A stretch of 64,000 nt of DNA, taken from Magicicada septendecula (taxonomy: Eukaryota; Arthropoda; Insecta; Hemiptera; Cicadidae). Of this stretch, positions 45,972-59,349 are shown in pieces (position 1 is the first letter of the stretch; each line of letters opens with the position of its first letter). A program made the translations under genes and the position numbers. The stretch is taken from positions 201,604,134 to 201,668,133 of the forward strand of contig CM068373.1 of NCBI GenBank assembly GCA_034769895.1. The letters are read 5' to 3'. Below the pieces are notes generated by a model. That model did no database searches, had not been told where the DNA came from, and was given only the letters and a program-made list of their open reading frames with translations.

Positions 45972-47874
45972 AGTGTTTCAATTGTGTAATGAACATTAAA
46001 TATATGTGAAAAGTGGTATTGAATTGGACTGCATATGGACTGAGTTTGATAAATAACAAAATAATGAGTTGGAGTGTATATTTTTCACTGTTTTATATGT
46101 ATTTATATATCAATGTATTTATGTATTTTTGATGTTGTATTACAGGTATATTTTGTGTACCCTAGTTATGATGTATTTTAATAATTAACATGTTTTGTTT
46201 AATTAAACTTGTTTAAACAAATGAATAATATTTAAAGGTCAAATATTGAATTAAAATAGTACAAAAGAAAGTTGTGCTACCTTTATAACAGAAGTAAATT
46301 ATTAATTAATAGAAAGTTTTTAATGAAGTTCAATTATTATTTACTTTGTAATGAAGGTAATTACTAATGAATAATAATGTAATAAGTAAGAATATATATA
46401 TTTGAATTTTGAGAGGTATTGTTATGAGTAGGTGAGAGATGAATTTTATAAGACAAATGTCAATGATTACAGCAAGGTAGAATATTAAACAGGGATAGAG
46501 CCTGGGTATAAATAGAAGCAGGTGAGTTATTTAATTGAAGTTAATGGGAGTTAGATAGTTAAGAATTTTGAAGTAAATAATACAAAGAGAATTATTAGAT
46601 ATTTAGGGACACAGTAGTTAGTGATTATTTGTAGAGGTAAATAAAGTAAAGGTATAAACATATATTTGTTATTGATGATATTTTGTAGTGGGGGTGAGGT
46701 GATAAGGAGTAGCCAACTTATAGTGTTGTGGCAGGTAATAGCGTAGTTTAAGGGAGTGTTTGCCGAATTATTTGGAAGGGCAAAATATTATGAGTGAATA
46801 TAGCCAGTTAGGGAACACCCATCTCTGTGCAAAGACGAGCGGTGCCATAGGATTTAATTGAATTTAGTAAAGGTGTTTATAATTGAGATATTGGTGTCAT
46901 GATAGGTAAATATGGTTGTCAGTTAGAAGAAAGGAGAGTAAGATTATAATAAGTAAAGGCATAGTGAATATAGGAGTCATCCAGACTAAACAGTGATAGA
47001 AGGTGAAAGGTTAGGTAGTTAGGTAGGTAGAAGGTTCAGAATATAAAGGAAATAAAATAATAATAATATTATAATAATAATAATATGAATATTAATAATA
47101 AATGTGAAATAATATTATAATAGTTGATGTCTAATTAATGAATTAATTAATTGTAAATTTTATGATTTAAATGCAATTTTAAATAGAATATGAAAATTTT
47201 AATGCAAATCTTAATCAAGTTTAAATATGTAATTACAAAACTATTTCAATGTATTACTGTATTAATATTAATGTATCAGTGTTAATTATCAATGTATTAT
47301 CATGTATTATGTATTTATGTTATGAAATTTTAACATAATTTATGGAAATTATGTGTATGAAGGGATAAATATAATTGGTGCTGTTAATACCAACTATTAC
47401 CTGTTAATAATAATAATAATTTTAATTTAACCATTCAGTAACATTTATGAATAAATAATACCATACAGATTTATTAATTATTTTGTTTTTCTATAATTTG
47501 TTTTTCTCCATGTTTGGGAGATTTATATGGGAATTTTCATATTTTCAGTAATATAATCCTTTTTATATCAATATGTTTCTTTTGTAATTATAATAATTAT
47601 AAAATGGAAAGAGTTAAATATTATCGATGGGAATCGAAACAATTTATTAATTCAGGGTAGTCCATAATGAGAAGGGAAATTCTATATAATTCTTGTGAGT
47701 TACGTTTTTAGTAGTATATTTTTAGTACTATATTTTAGTAGTATATCAAGCAAACCCAGTGCTTATTAGCACAAACCAGCACCTAGCTAAGGGGAACCAG
47801 ATCAGTTAAGGATAGAGTGATTTACCAAGTCACTATTTTGAGATTTTTCGTTTATTGTTTCAGTGTTTGGTGAT

Positions 47875-49153
47875 ATGACAGCAGTCCTGAGCTGGCCAGC
47901 GCGTCAGAGCAGGGGCGTTACGCGCCTAAGTGGCCTTATGGTGTTGGGATCTCGAAGGAGAAGTCCAGTAAGGTCATGTAGGTACTGTCATCATCATCAG
48001 ACCACGGGTGAGTTATTGTTTTCTTTTATATAAATTGTAAGGGGGTTGTGGCAACCTATCCTGGCTGATCCCTTTAGGAAGTATGAAAGGGTCAATGAAA
48101 GTTTTTATGCTTCGGCACAAAATCTTTTATTGAGGGGGTTTTGTAATGGTACAATTATGGTACAATTTTTAATCAACCTAAATATGGTATAAAAAACCAT
48201 AAATATTGTATTCCTTCATTTGTAGTAATTTGGTCAAAATTAAATAAACATTTAATAACCTTTATAAATATACCGTGAGTGGACTATATAAATATTTGCC
48301 AGGATTCTGACTGTTTCATACCAAAAAACGTGAAGCCCAGCAAAAAACTGTATGTTGTTTATTGAGATAAAAGCGACGATCCTTGATTACGTCAGCAACG
48401 AAGAATGTCTTGATGAAACTGTCAACAACCAAACAATAGACGAGTGATGTAGATTCACCCCACATCGGAAATATGGAACAAAGAATCTGTGTCATTTCAA
48501 CAGGGAACGTGATCGCAGCCGGCCGGCAACTCTTTCACGAAGAGTGAATTTTAACTTTCACACCACTAAAAGTAGTTAATTAACTATTTAGAAACAGTGC
48601 TGTAAATCTACAACTACAAGATGTGACCGGTAACGTAAACGGTAAACTCGCGGTGTGCGTAGTTTTACCGAACGAACAACTGCTACAGATTTGGTGAGAA
48701 CGTTCCAAACATTTTTTTTTTCCAAAATCAAAATTCAATACATAATGACCAATTCTAATCAAAAACTTAAAATATGAGCTCATTAAATTAAAATTAAAAT
48801 AATAAATTGTACCAGTGTGAGAGAGAGAGAGAGAGAGTGATATAAATTATGCTGGGTTGTGCGACAAAGATATTCATATATTCAATCTATTACTACATAA
48901 TCTTTATATCATACGTAATATTTACATGTTTCATAAATACATGTCATGATTTTGGAGGATAAAATTGTTTTGCAAACGCCAGTGGCGTAATATGTGGGTT
49001 CGAGTCATTTTTCAATATGCATTAATATTCAAGGTACATACTAATAAAAGTAATTTATACATGATATTTTGTGTATGTTTTATTTCAGGTAGGCTATTTC
49101 ACAAACATGGTTCGTGTTGCACGAACCCTGGCCCGAAACGTAAATTTGTGTAA
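47875..49153 (+). CDS. Two-exon Cys/His-rich frame, unit 11
   Basis: Spliced frame open; the private substitutions of this unit lie in the putative intron. Confidence 0.32.
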
Positions 49154-49480
49154 TGTTGTCAAATTGTACAACATGGCGTCCGGTTGAAAAAGTGATAGTC
49201 ATTTACTAGTACATACAAAAGTACAATTTTTATGGTAACTAATTAAACGATAAAAAGCTAGTAGTTACAGATTGCGCCCGTAATAACAGGGACGAGTAGT
49301 TATAGATGGCGCGTGCCGTCCAGGGACTCGACATAAAATATAATTTTATGTAGAGTATACCTACCGGTATGTGAAATAACTACCTGAGGTAATAGTGTTA
49401 AAGTACGTAACACGTGCGCAAGGTAAGGTTAACATTTTAGGTTATAAACATATATGTTTTAGTAACATAAAATTGCAAGT

Positions 49481-49882
49481 ATGAGTAATAAGTATAATAT
49501 TGCAATAGAAATCAGTACCGCTGATGTAAATTTAACTAGTGAAATGGATGTTCAGCCAACTCAAACAAGTCCGATTGACGAAGCAGATACACCTGTATCT
49601 GTTGTATATGTAGAAGCAGAGAAGGTCTCTACATCCATGTCAGTTAGTCCAGAAATTAAATCAGATAGTACTGCTGCTATGATGCAGCTCTTATTAAACA
49701 AATTTGATGAAAAATTTACAAATTTGAATGACAAATTTGATAGTATTGATATCAAGTTCAATGAACTAAAAAATGAAATTAAAATAGGTCACGAGAAGCT
49801 CGTTAAGCAGTTTGACAAGGTCATCACAAAATTAGACAAGAGTTTAAGTCAATTAGAAACCCAGAAGGTAAATAGTACCTAG
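49481..49882 (+). CDS. ORF1, truncated at codon 134, unit 11
   Basis: Tyr-5 and TAG. Downstream of the stop, a net 27-bp deletion at 49940 removes the equivalent of codons from 154 on, without touching ORF2. Confidence 0.38.
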   Translation: MSNKYNIAIEISTADVNLTSEMDVQPTQTSPIDEADTPVSVVYVEAEKVSTSMSVSPEIKSDSTAAMMQLLLNKFDEKFTNLNDKFDSIDIKFNELKNEIKIGHEKLVKQFDKVITKLDKSLSQLETQKVNST

Positions 49883-49961
49883 AAAAATGAAGTACTGACT
49901 AATAGAATAAACAACAATGATAATGTGAATAAAGAATTTCATGATAATGAAAGTATGATGA

Positions 49962-50666
49962 ATGATAATGAGGTGTTTGAGTGTATTGAGTCAGAAAGAA
50001 AGTATTTTTGTACAAGGGATGCAGGGGGTAGAATTTTATTTTGGTGTTGTGTTAGGGGGTGAAGAAAAGTCTTCACGTATTTTTTATAAGGACAAGAGTT
50101 CCTTCAATTTATATTTAGGAGACGATAGGTCTACAAATAAAGTTTCTTGGTGTTTTTGTGTACCTAATAAGTGGTGCAGAAATTTTAAGTTAGGGACCCC
50201 TGCATATTTGGAGAGAGAGAGTGTATTTTGGTGTTATGGAGAGAAATGTATTAAGAAAGAAAGTATAGAGAGATATTGTGAGAAAAAGAAAGTAATAAAA
50301 TTTTTTAAAGTAAATAGAAAGTACAGAGAATTGGTAGAGAGGTTAGGCATAGATGTGGTATATGAAAATAATGAATACTTACCTTACAGTAACAATGATA
50401 TTGGAATAACAATAAATGATGAGAATAATGGTATTCCATTATTCTTACCTGTGGTAGAAAATTATGAGGACAATTACAAAATGAAAAACCAAAGTATAAC
50501 ATATGATATTACTGAGATAAACGGAACCCTACTCGATCGTGACTTGATACATTTATTGGATAGTTGTCTGATATATGAATATAATATTTCTAATCATAAA
50601 ATTTATTTATTAAAAAATAAATTCAATAGACCTAAGATTCGGATGTTATTCAACGATGGAGGGTAG
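49962..50666 (+). CDS. ORF2, unit 11
   Basis: Gly-28 and Val-132, no private change. The 27-bp deletion ends about 20 bases before its ATG. Confidence 0.45.
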   Translation: MIMRCLSVLSQKESIFVQGMQGVEFYFGVVLGGEEKSSRIFYKDKSSFNLYLGDDRSTNKVSWCFCVPNKWCRNFKLGTPAYLERESVFWCYGEKCIKKESIERYCEKKKVIKFFKVNRKYRELVERLGIDVVYENNEYLPYSNNDIGITINDENNGIPLFLPVVENYEDNYKMKNQSITYDITEINGTLLDRDLIHLLDSCLIYEYNISNHKIYLLKNKFNRPKIRMLFNDGG

Positions 50667-52568
50667 AGTGTTTCAATTGTGTAATGAACATTAAATATAT
50701 GTGAAAAGTGGTATTGAATTGGACTGCATATGGACTGAGTTTGATAAATAACAAAATAATGAGTTGGAGTGTATATTTTTCACTGTTTTATATGTATTTA
50801 TATATCAATGTATTTATGTATTTTTGATGTTGTATTACAGGTATATTTTGTGTACCCTAGTTATGATGTATTTTAATAATTAACATGTTTTGTTTAATTA
50901 AACTTGTTTAAACAAATGAATAATATTTAAAGGTCAAATATTGAATTAAAATAGTACAAAAAAAGTTGTGCTACCTTTATAACAGAAGTAAATTATTAAT
51001 TAATAGAAAGTTTTTAATGAAGTTCAATTATTATTTACTTTGTAATGAAGGTAATTACTAATGAATAATAATGTAATAAGTAAGAATATATATATTTGAA
51101 TTTTGAGAGGTATTGTTATGAGTAGGTGAGAGATGAATTTTATAAGACAAATGTCAATGATTACAGCAAGGTAGAATATTAAACAGGGATAGAGCCTGGG
51201 TATAAATAGAAGCAGGTGAGTTATTTAATTGAAGTTAATGGGAGTTAGATAGTTAAGAATTTTGAAGTAAATAATACAAAGAGAATTATTAGATATTTAG
51301 GGACACAGTAGTTATTGATTATTTGTAGAGGTAAATAAAGTAAAGGTATAAACATATATTTGTTATTGATGATATTTTGTAGTGGGGGTGAGGTGATAAG
51401 GAGTAGCCAACTTATAGTGTTGTGGCAGGTAATAGCGTAGTTTAAGGGAGTGTTTGCCGAATTATTTGGAAGGGCAAAATATTATGAGTGAATATAGCCA
51501 GTTAGGGAACACCCATCTCTGTGCAAAGACGAGCGGTGCCATAGGATTTAATTGAATTTAGTAAAGGTGTTTATAATTGAGATATTGGTGTCATGATAGG
51601 TAAATATGGTTGTCAGTTAGAAGAAAGGAGAGTAAGATTATAATAAGTAAAGGCATAGTGAATATAGGAGTCATCCAGACTAAACAGTGATAGAAGGTGA
51701 AAGGTTAGGTAGTTAGGTAGGTAGAAGGTTCAGAATATAAAGGAAATAAAATAATAATAATATTATAATAATAATAATATGAATATTAATAATAAATGTG
51801 AAATAATATTATAATAGTTGATGTCTAATTAATGAATTAATTAATTGTAAATTTTATGATTTAAATGCAATTTTAAATAGAATATGAAAATTTTAATGCA
51901 AATCTTAATCAAGTTTAAATATGTAATTACAAAACTATTTCAATGTATTACTGTATTAATATTAATGTATCAGTGTTAATTATCAATGTATTATCATGTA
52001 TTATGTATTTATGTTATGAAATTTTAACATAATTTATGGAAATTATGTGTATGAAGGGATAAATATAATTGGTGCTGTTAATACCAACTATTACCTGTTA
52101 ATAATAATAATAATTTTAATTTAACCATTCAGTAACATTTATGAATAAATAATACCATACAGATTTATTAATTATTTTGTTTTTCTATAATTTGTTTTTC
52201 TCCATGTTTGGGAGATTTATATGGGAATTTTCATATTTTCAGTAATATAATCCTTTTTATATCAATATGTTTCTTTTGTAATTATAATAATTATAAAATG
52301 GAAAGAGTTAAATATTATCGATGGGAATCGAAACAATTTATTAATTCAGGGTAGTCCATAATGAGAAGGGAAATTCTATATAATTCTTGTGAGTTACGTT
52401 TTTAGTAGTATATTTTTAGTACTATATTTTAGTAGTATATCAAGCAAACCCAGTGCTTATTAGCACAAACCAGCACCTAGCTAAGGGGAACCAGATCAGT
52501 TAAGGATAGAGTGATTTACCAAGTCACTATTTTGAGATTTTTCGTTTATTGTTTCAGTGTTTGGTGAT

Positions 52569-53847
52569 ATGACAGCAGTCCTGAGCTGGCCAGCGCGTCA
52601 GAGCAGGGGCGTTACGCGCCTAAGTGGCCTTATGGTGTTGGGATCTCGAAGGAGAAGTCCAGTAAGGTCATGTAGGTACTGTCATCATCATCAGACCACG
52701 GGTGAGTTATTGTTTTCTTTTATATAAATTGTAAGGGGGTTGTGGCAACCTATCCTGGCTGATCCCTTTAGGAAGTATGAAAGGGTCAATGAAAGTTTTT
52801 ATGCTTCGGCACAAAATCTTTTATTGAGGGGGTTTTGTAATGGTACAATTATGGTACAATTTTTAATCAACCTAAATATGGTATAAAAAACCATAAATAT
52901 TGTATTCCTTCATTTGTAGTAATTTGGTCAAAATTAAATAAACATTTAATAACCTTTATAAATATACCGTGAGTGGACTATATAAATATTTGCCAGGATT
53001 CTGACTGTTTCATACCAAAAAACGTGAAGCCCAGCAAAAAACTGTATGTTGTTTATTGAGATAAAAGCGACGATCCTTGATTACGTCAGCAACGAAGAAT
53101 GTCTTGATGAAACTGTCAACAACCAAACAATAGACGAGTGATGTAGATTCACCCCACCTCGGAAATATGGAACAAAGAATCTGTGTCATTTCAACAGGGA
53201 ACGTGATCGCAGCCGGCCGGCAACTCTTTCACGAAGAGTGAATTTTAACTTTCACACCACTAAAAGTAGTTAATTAACTATTTAGAAACAGTGCTGTAAA
53301 TCTACAACTACAAGATGTGACCGGTAACGTAAACGGTAAACTCGCGGTGTGCGTAGTTTTACCGAACGAACAACTGCTACAGATTTGGTGAGAACGTTCC
53401 AAACATTTTTTTTTTTCAAAATCAAAATTCAATACATAATGACCAATTCTAATCAAAAACTTAAAATATGAGCTCATTAAATTAAAATTAAAATAATAAA
53501 TTGTACCAGTGTGAGAGAGAGAGAGAGAGAGTGATATAAATTATGCTGGGTTGTGCGACAAAGATATTCATATATTCAATCTATTACTATATAATCTTTA
53601 TATCATACGTAATATTTACATGTTTCATAAATACATGTCATGATTTTGGAGGATAAAATTGTTTTGCAAACGCCAGTGGCGTAATATGTGGGTTCGAGTC
53701 ATTTTTCAATATGCATTAATATTCAAGGTACATACTAATAAAAGTAATTTATACATGATATTTTGTGTATGTTTTATTTCAGGTAGGCTATTTCACAAAC
53801 ATGGTTCGTGTTGCACGAACCCTGGCCCGAAACGTAAATTTGTGTAA
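52569..53847 (+). CDS. Two-exon Cys/His-rich frame, unit 12
   Basis: Spliced frame open, in lineage C consensus form. Confidence 0.32.
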
Positions 53848-54174
53848 TGTTGTCAAATTGTACAACATGGCGTCCGGTTGAAAAAGTGATAGTCATTTAC
53901 TAGTACATACAAAAGTACAATTTTTATGGTAACTAATTAAACGATAAAAAGCTAGTAGTTACAGATTGCGCCCGTAATAACAGGGACGAGTAGTTATAGA
54001 TGGCGCGTGCCGTCCAGGGACTCGACATAAAATATAATTTTATGTAGAGTATACCTACCGGTATGTGAAATAACTACCTGAGGTAATAGTGTTAAAGTAC
54101 GTAACACGTGCGCAAGGTAAGGTTAACATTTTAGGTTATAAACATATATGTTTTAGTAACATAAAATTGCAAGT

Positions 54175-54576
54175 ATGAGTAATAAGTATAATATTGCAAT
54201 AGAAATCAGTACCGCTGATGTAAATTTAACTAGTGAAATGGATGTTCAGCCAACTCAAACAAGTCCGATTGACGAAGCAGATACACCTGTATCTGTTGTA
54301 TATGTAGAAGCAGAGAAGGTCTCTACATCCATGTCAGTTAGTCCAGAAATTAAATCAGATAGTACTGCTGCTATGATGCAGCTCTTATTAAACAAATTTG
54401 ATGAAAAATTTACAAATTTGAATGACAAATTTGATAGTATTGATATCAAGTTCAATGAACTAAAAAATGAAATTAAAATAGGTCACGAGAAGCTCGTTAA
54501 GCAGTTTGACAAGGTCATCACAAAATTAGACAAGAGTTTAAGTCAATTAGAAACCCAGAAGGTAAATAGTACCTAG
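54175..54576 (+). CDS. ORF1, truncated at codon 134, unit 12
   Basis: Same protein as unit 11; the deletion lies at about 54634. Confidence 0.38.
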   Translation: MSNKYNIAIEISTADVNLTSEMDVQPTQTSPIDEADTPVSVVYVEAEKVSTSMSVSPEIKSDSTAAMMQLLLNKFDEKFTNLNDKFDSIDIKFNELKNEIKIGHEKLVKQFDKVITKLDKSLSQLETQKVNST

Positions 54577-54655
54577 AAAAATGAAGTACTGACTAATAGA
54601 ATAAACAACAATGATAATGTGAATAAAGAATTTCATGATAATGAAAGTATGATGA

Positions 54656-55360
54656 ATGATAATGAGGTGTTTGAGTGTATTGAGTCAGAAAGAAAGTATT
54701 TTTGTACAAGGGATGCAGGGGGTAGAATTTTATTTTGGTGTTGTGTTAGGGGGTGAAGAAAAGTCTTCACGTATTTTTTATAAGGACAAGAGTTCCTTCA
54801 ATTTATATTTAGGAGACGATAGGTCTACAAATAAAGTTTCTTGGTGTTTTTGTGTACCTAATAAGTGGTGCAGAAATTTTAAGTTAGGGACCCCTGCATA
54901 TTTGGAGAGAGAGAGTGTATTTTGGTGTTATGGAGAGAAATGTATTAAGAAAGAAAGTATAGAGAGATATTGTGAGAAAAAGAAAGTAATAAAATTTTTT
55001 AAAGTAAATAGAAAGTACAGAGAATTGGTAGAGAGGTTAGGCATAGATGTGGTATATGAAAATAATGAATACTTACCTTACAGTAACAATGATATTGGAA
55101 TAACAATAAATGATGAGAATAATGGTATTCCATTATTCTTACCTGTGGTAGAAAATTATGAGGACAATTACAAAATGAAAAACCAAAGTATAACATATGA
55201 TATTACTGAGATAAACGGAACCCTACTCGATCGTGACTTGATACATTTATTGGATAGTTGTCTGATATATGAATATAATATTTCTAATCATAAAATTTAT
55301 TTATTAAAAAATAAATTCAATAGACCTAAGATTCGGATGTTATTCAACGATGGAGGGTAG
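54656..55360 (+). CDS. ORF2, unit 12
   Basis: Protein identical to unit 11. Confidence 0.45.
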   Translation: MIMRCLSVLSQKESIFVQGMQGVEFYFGVVLGGEEKSSRIFYKDKSSFNLYLGDDRSTNKVSWCFCVPNKWCRNFKLGTPAYLERESVFWCYGEKCIKKESIERYCEKKKVIKFFKVNRKYRELVERLGIDVVYENNEYLPYSNNDIGITINDENNGIPLFLPVVENYEDNYKMKNQSITYDITEINGTLLDRDLIHLLDSCLIYEYNISNHKIYLLKNKFNRPKIRMLFNDGG

Positions 55361-57262
55361 AGTGTTTCAATTGTGTAATGAACATTAAATATATGTGAAA
55401 AGTGGTATTGAATTGGACTGCATATGGACTGAGTTTGATAAATAACAAAATAATGAGTTGGAGTGTATATTTTTCACTGTTTTATATGTATTTATATATC
55501 AATGTATTTATGTATTTTTGATGTTGTATTACAGGTATATTTTGTGTACCCTAGTTATGATGTATTTTAATAATTAACATGTTTTGTTTAATTAAACTTG
55601 TTTAAACAAATGAATAATATTTAAAGGTCAAATATTGAATTAAAATAGTACAAAAAAAGTTGTGCTACCTTTATAACAGAAGTAAATTATTAATTAATAG
55701 AAAGTTTTTAATGAAGTTCAATTATTATTTACTTTGTAATGAAGGTAATTACTAATGAATAATAATGTAATAAGTAAGAATATATATATTTGAATTTTGA
55801 GAGGTATTGTTATGAGTAGGTGAGAGATGAATTTTATAAGACAAATGTCAATGATTACAGCAAGGTAGAATATTAAACAGGGATAGAGCCTGGGTATAAA
55901 TAGAAGCAGGTGAGTTATTTAATTGAAGTTAATGGGAGTTAGATAGTTAAGAATTTTGAAGTAAATAATACAAAGAGAATTATTAGATATTTAGGGACAC
56001 AGTAGTTATTGATTATTTGTAGAGGTAAATAAAGTAAAGGTATAAACATATATTTGTTATTGATGATATTTTGTAGTGGGGGTGAGGTGATAAGGAGTAG
56101 CCAACTTATAGTGTTGTGGCAGGTAATAGCGTAGTTTAAGGGAGTGTTTGCCGAATTATTTGGAAGGGCAAAATATTATGAGTGAATATAGCCAGTTAGG
56201 GAACACCCATCTCTGTGCAAAGACGAGCGGTGCCATAGGATTTAATTGAATTTAGTAAAGGTGTTTATAATTGAGATATTGGTGTCATGATAGGTAAATA
56301 TGGTTGTCAGTTAGAAGAAAGGAGAGTAAGATTATAATAAGTAAAGGCATAGTGAATATAGGAGTCATCCAGACTAAACAGTGATAGAAGGTGAAAGGTT
56401 AGGTAGTTAGGTAGGTAGAAGGTTCAGAATATAAAGGAAATAAAATAATAATAATATTATAATAATAATAATATGAATATTAATAATAAATGTGAAATAA
56501 TATTATAATAGTTGATGTCTAATTAATGAATTAATTAATTGTAAATTTTATGATTTAAATGCAATTTTAAATAGAATATGAAAATTTTAATGCAAATCTT
56601 AATCAAGTTTAAATATGTAATTACAAAACTATTTCAATGTATTACTGTATTAATATTAATGTATCAGTGTTAATTATCAATGTATTATCATGTATTATGT
56701 ATTTATGTTATGAAATTTTAACATAATTTATGGAAATTATGTGTATGAAGGGATAAATATAATTGGTGCTGTTAATACCAACTATTACCTGTTAATAATA
56801 ATAATAATTTTAATTTAACCATTCAGTAACATTTATGAATAAATAATACCATACAGATTTATTAATTATTTTGTTTTTCTATAATTTGTTTTTCTCCATG
56901 TTTGGGAGATTTATATGGGAATTTTCATATTTTCAGTAATATAATCCTTTTTATATCAATATGTTTCTTTTGTAATTATAATAATTATAAAATGGAAAGA
57001 GTTAAATATTATCGATGGGAATCGAAACAATTTATTAATTCAGGGTAGTCCATAATGAGAAGGGAAATTCTATATAATTCTTGTGAGTTACGTTTTTAGT
57101 AGTATATTTTTAGTACTATATTTTAGTAGTATATCAAGCAAACCCAGTGCTTATTAGCACAAACCAGCACCTAGCTAAGGGGAACCAGATCAGTTAAGGA
57201 TAGAGTGATTTACCAAGTCACTATTTTGAGATTTTTCGTTTATTGTTTCAGTGTTTGGTGAT

Positions 57263-58541
57263 ATGACAGCAGTCCTGAGCTGGCCAGCGCGTCAGAGCAG
57301 GGGCGTTACGCGCCTAAGTGGCCTTATGGTGTTGGGATCTCGAAGGAGAAGTCCAGTAAGGTCATGTAGGTACTGTCATCATCATCAGACCACGGGTGAG
57401 TTATTGTTTTCTTTTATATAAATTGTAAGGGGGTTGTGGCAACCTATCCTGGCTGATCCCTTTAGGAAGTATGAAAGGGTCAATGAAAGTTTTTATGCTT
57501 CGGCACAAAATCTTTTATTGAGGGGGTTTTGTAATGGTACAATTATGGTACAATTTTTAATCAACCTAAATATGGTATAAAAAACCATAAATATTGTATT
57601 CCTTCATTTGTAGTAATTTGGTCAAAATTAAATAAACATTTAATAACCTTTATAAATATACCGTGAGTGGACTATATAAATATTTGCCAGGATTCTGACT
57701 GTTTCATACCAAAAAACGTGAAGCCCAGCAAAAAACTGTATGTTGTTTATTGAGATAAAAGCGACGATCCTTGATTACGTCAGCAACGAAGAATGTCTTG
57801 ATGAAACTGTCAACAACCAAACAATAGACGAGTGATGTAGATTCACCCCACCTCGGAAATATGGAACAAAGAATCTGTGTCATTTCAACAGGGAACGTGA
57901 TCGCAGCCGGCCGGCAACTCTTTCACGAAGAGTGAATTTTAACTTTCACACCACTAAAAGTAGTTAATTAACTATTTAGAAACAGTGCTGTAAATCTACA
58001 ACTACAAGATGTGACCGGTAACGTAAACGGTAAACTCGCGGTGTGCGTAGTTTTACCGAACGAACAACTGCTACAGATTTGGTGAGAACGTTCCAAACAT
58101 TTTTTTTTTTCAAAATCAAAATTCAATACATAATGACCAATTCTAATCAAAAACTTAAAATATGAGCTCATTAAATTAAAATTAAAATAATAAATTGTAC
58201 CAGTGTGAGAGAGAGAGAGAGAGAGTGATATAAATTATGCTGGGTTGTGCGACAAAGATATTCATATATTCAATCTATTACTATATAATCTTTATATCAT
58301 ACGTAATATTTACATGTTTCATAAATACATGTCATGATTTTGGAGGATAAAATTGTTTTGCAAACGCCAGTGGCGTAATATGTGGGTTCGAGTCATTTTT
58401 CAATATGCATTAATATTCAAGGTACATACTAATAAAAGTAATTTATACATGATATTTTGTGTATGTTTTATTTCAGGTAGGCTATTTCACAAACATGGTT
58501 CGTGTTGCACGAACCCTGGCCCGAAACGTAAATTTGTGTAA
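57263..58541 (+). CDS. Two-exon Cys/His-rich frame, unit 13
   Basis: Spliced frame open, as in unit 12. Confidence 0.32.
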
Positions 58542-58868
58542 TGTTGTCAAATTGTACAACATGGCGTCCGGTTGAAAAAGTGATAGTCATTTACTAGTAC
58601 ATACAAAAGTACAATTTTTATGGTAACTAATTAAACGATAAAAAGCTAGTAGTTACAGATTGCGCCCGTAATAACAGGGACGAGTAGTTATAGATGGCGC
58701 GTGCCGTCCAGGGACTCGACATAAAATATAATTTTATGTAGAGTATACCTACCGGTATGTGAAATAACTACCTGAGGTAATAGTGTTAAAGTACGTAACA
58801 CGTGCGCAAGGTAAGGTTAACATTTTAGGTTATAAACATATATGTTTTAGTAACATAAAATTGCAAGT

Positions 58869-59270
58869 ATGAGTAATAAGTATAATATTGCAATAGAAAT
58901 CAGTACCGCTGATGTAAATTTAACTAGTGAAATGGATGTTCAGCCAACTCAAACAAGTCCGATTGACGAAGCAGATACACCTGTATCTGTTGTATATGTA
59001 GAAGCAGAGAAGGTCTCTACATCCATGTCAGTTAGTCCAGAAATTAAATCAGATAGTACTGCTGCTATGATGCAGCTCTTATTAAACAAATTTGATGAAA
59101 AATTTACAAATTTGAATGACAAATTTGATAGTATTGATATCAAGTTCAATGAACTAAAAAATGAAATTAAAATAGGTCACGAGAAGCTCGTTAAGCAGTT
59201 TGACAAGGTCATCACAAAATTAGACAAGAGTTTAAGTCAATTAGAAACCCAGAAGGTAAATAGTACCTAG
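58869..59270 (+). CDS. ORF1, truncated at codon 134, unit 13
   Basis: Same protein as units 11 and 12; the deletion lies at about 59328. Confidence 0.38.
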   Translation: MSNKYNIAIEISTADVNLTSEMDVQPTQTSPIDEADTPVSVVYVEAEKVSTSMSVSPEIKSDSTAAMMQLLLNKFDEKFTNLNDKFDSIDIKFNELKNEIKIGHEKLVKQFDKVITKLDKSLSQLETQKVNST

Positions 59271-59349
59271 AAAAATGAAGTACTGACTAATAGAATAAAC
59301 AACAATGATAATGTGAATAAAGAATTTCATGATAATGAAAGTATGATGA

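Larger units (their letters stand above)
42565..47290 (+). repeat. Unit 10, B variant leading into C, 4726 bp
   Basis: The core matches unit 8. The CTCTTTCAC variant (43804) and the right-end variants GTAAATATGG and AGAATATAAAGG are shared with units 11-13, so the C lineage begins here. Private: AAGTAAACATTTAGTAACC near 43516, and GCAAGAATG at the ORF1 start (44753-44761). Confidence 0.96.
47291..51984 (+). repeat. Unit 11, lineage C, 4694 bp
   Basis: First unit with the net 27-bp deletion in ORF1 (at 49940) and the loss of one G near 50962. Private: CACATCGG for CACCTCGG near 48463, TACTACATAATC near 48891, and TCCAAAATC after the poly-T tract. Confidence 0.96.
51985..56678 (+). repeat. Unit 12, lineage C, 4694 bp
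   Basis: I found no difference from unit 13 in the stretches compared by eye. This is the lineage C consensus form. Confidence 0.96.
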
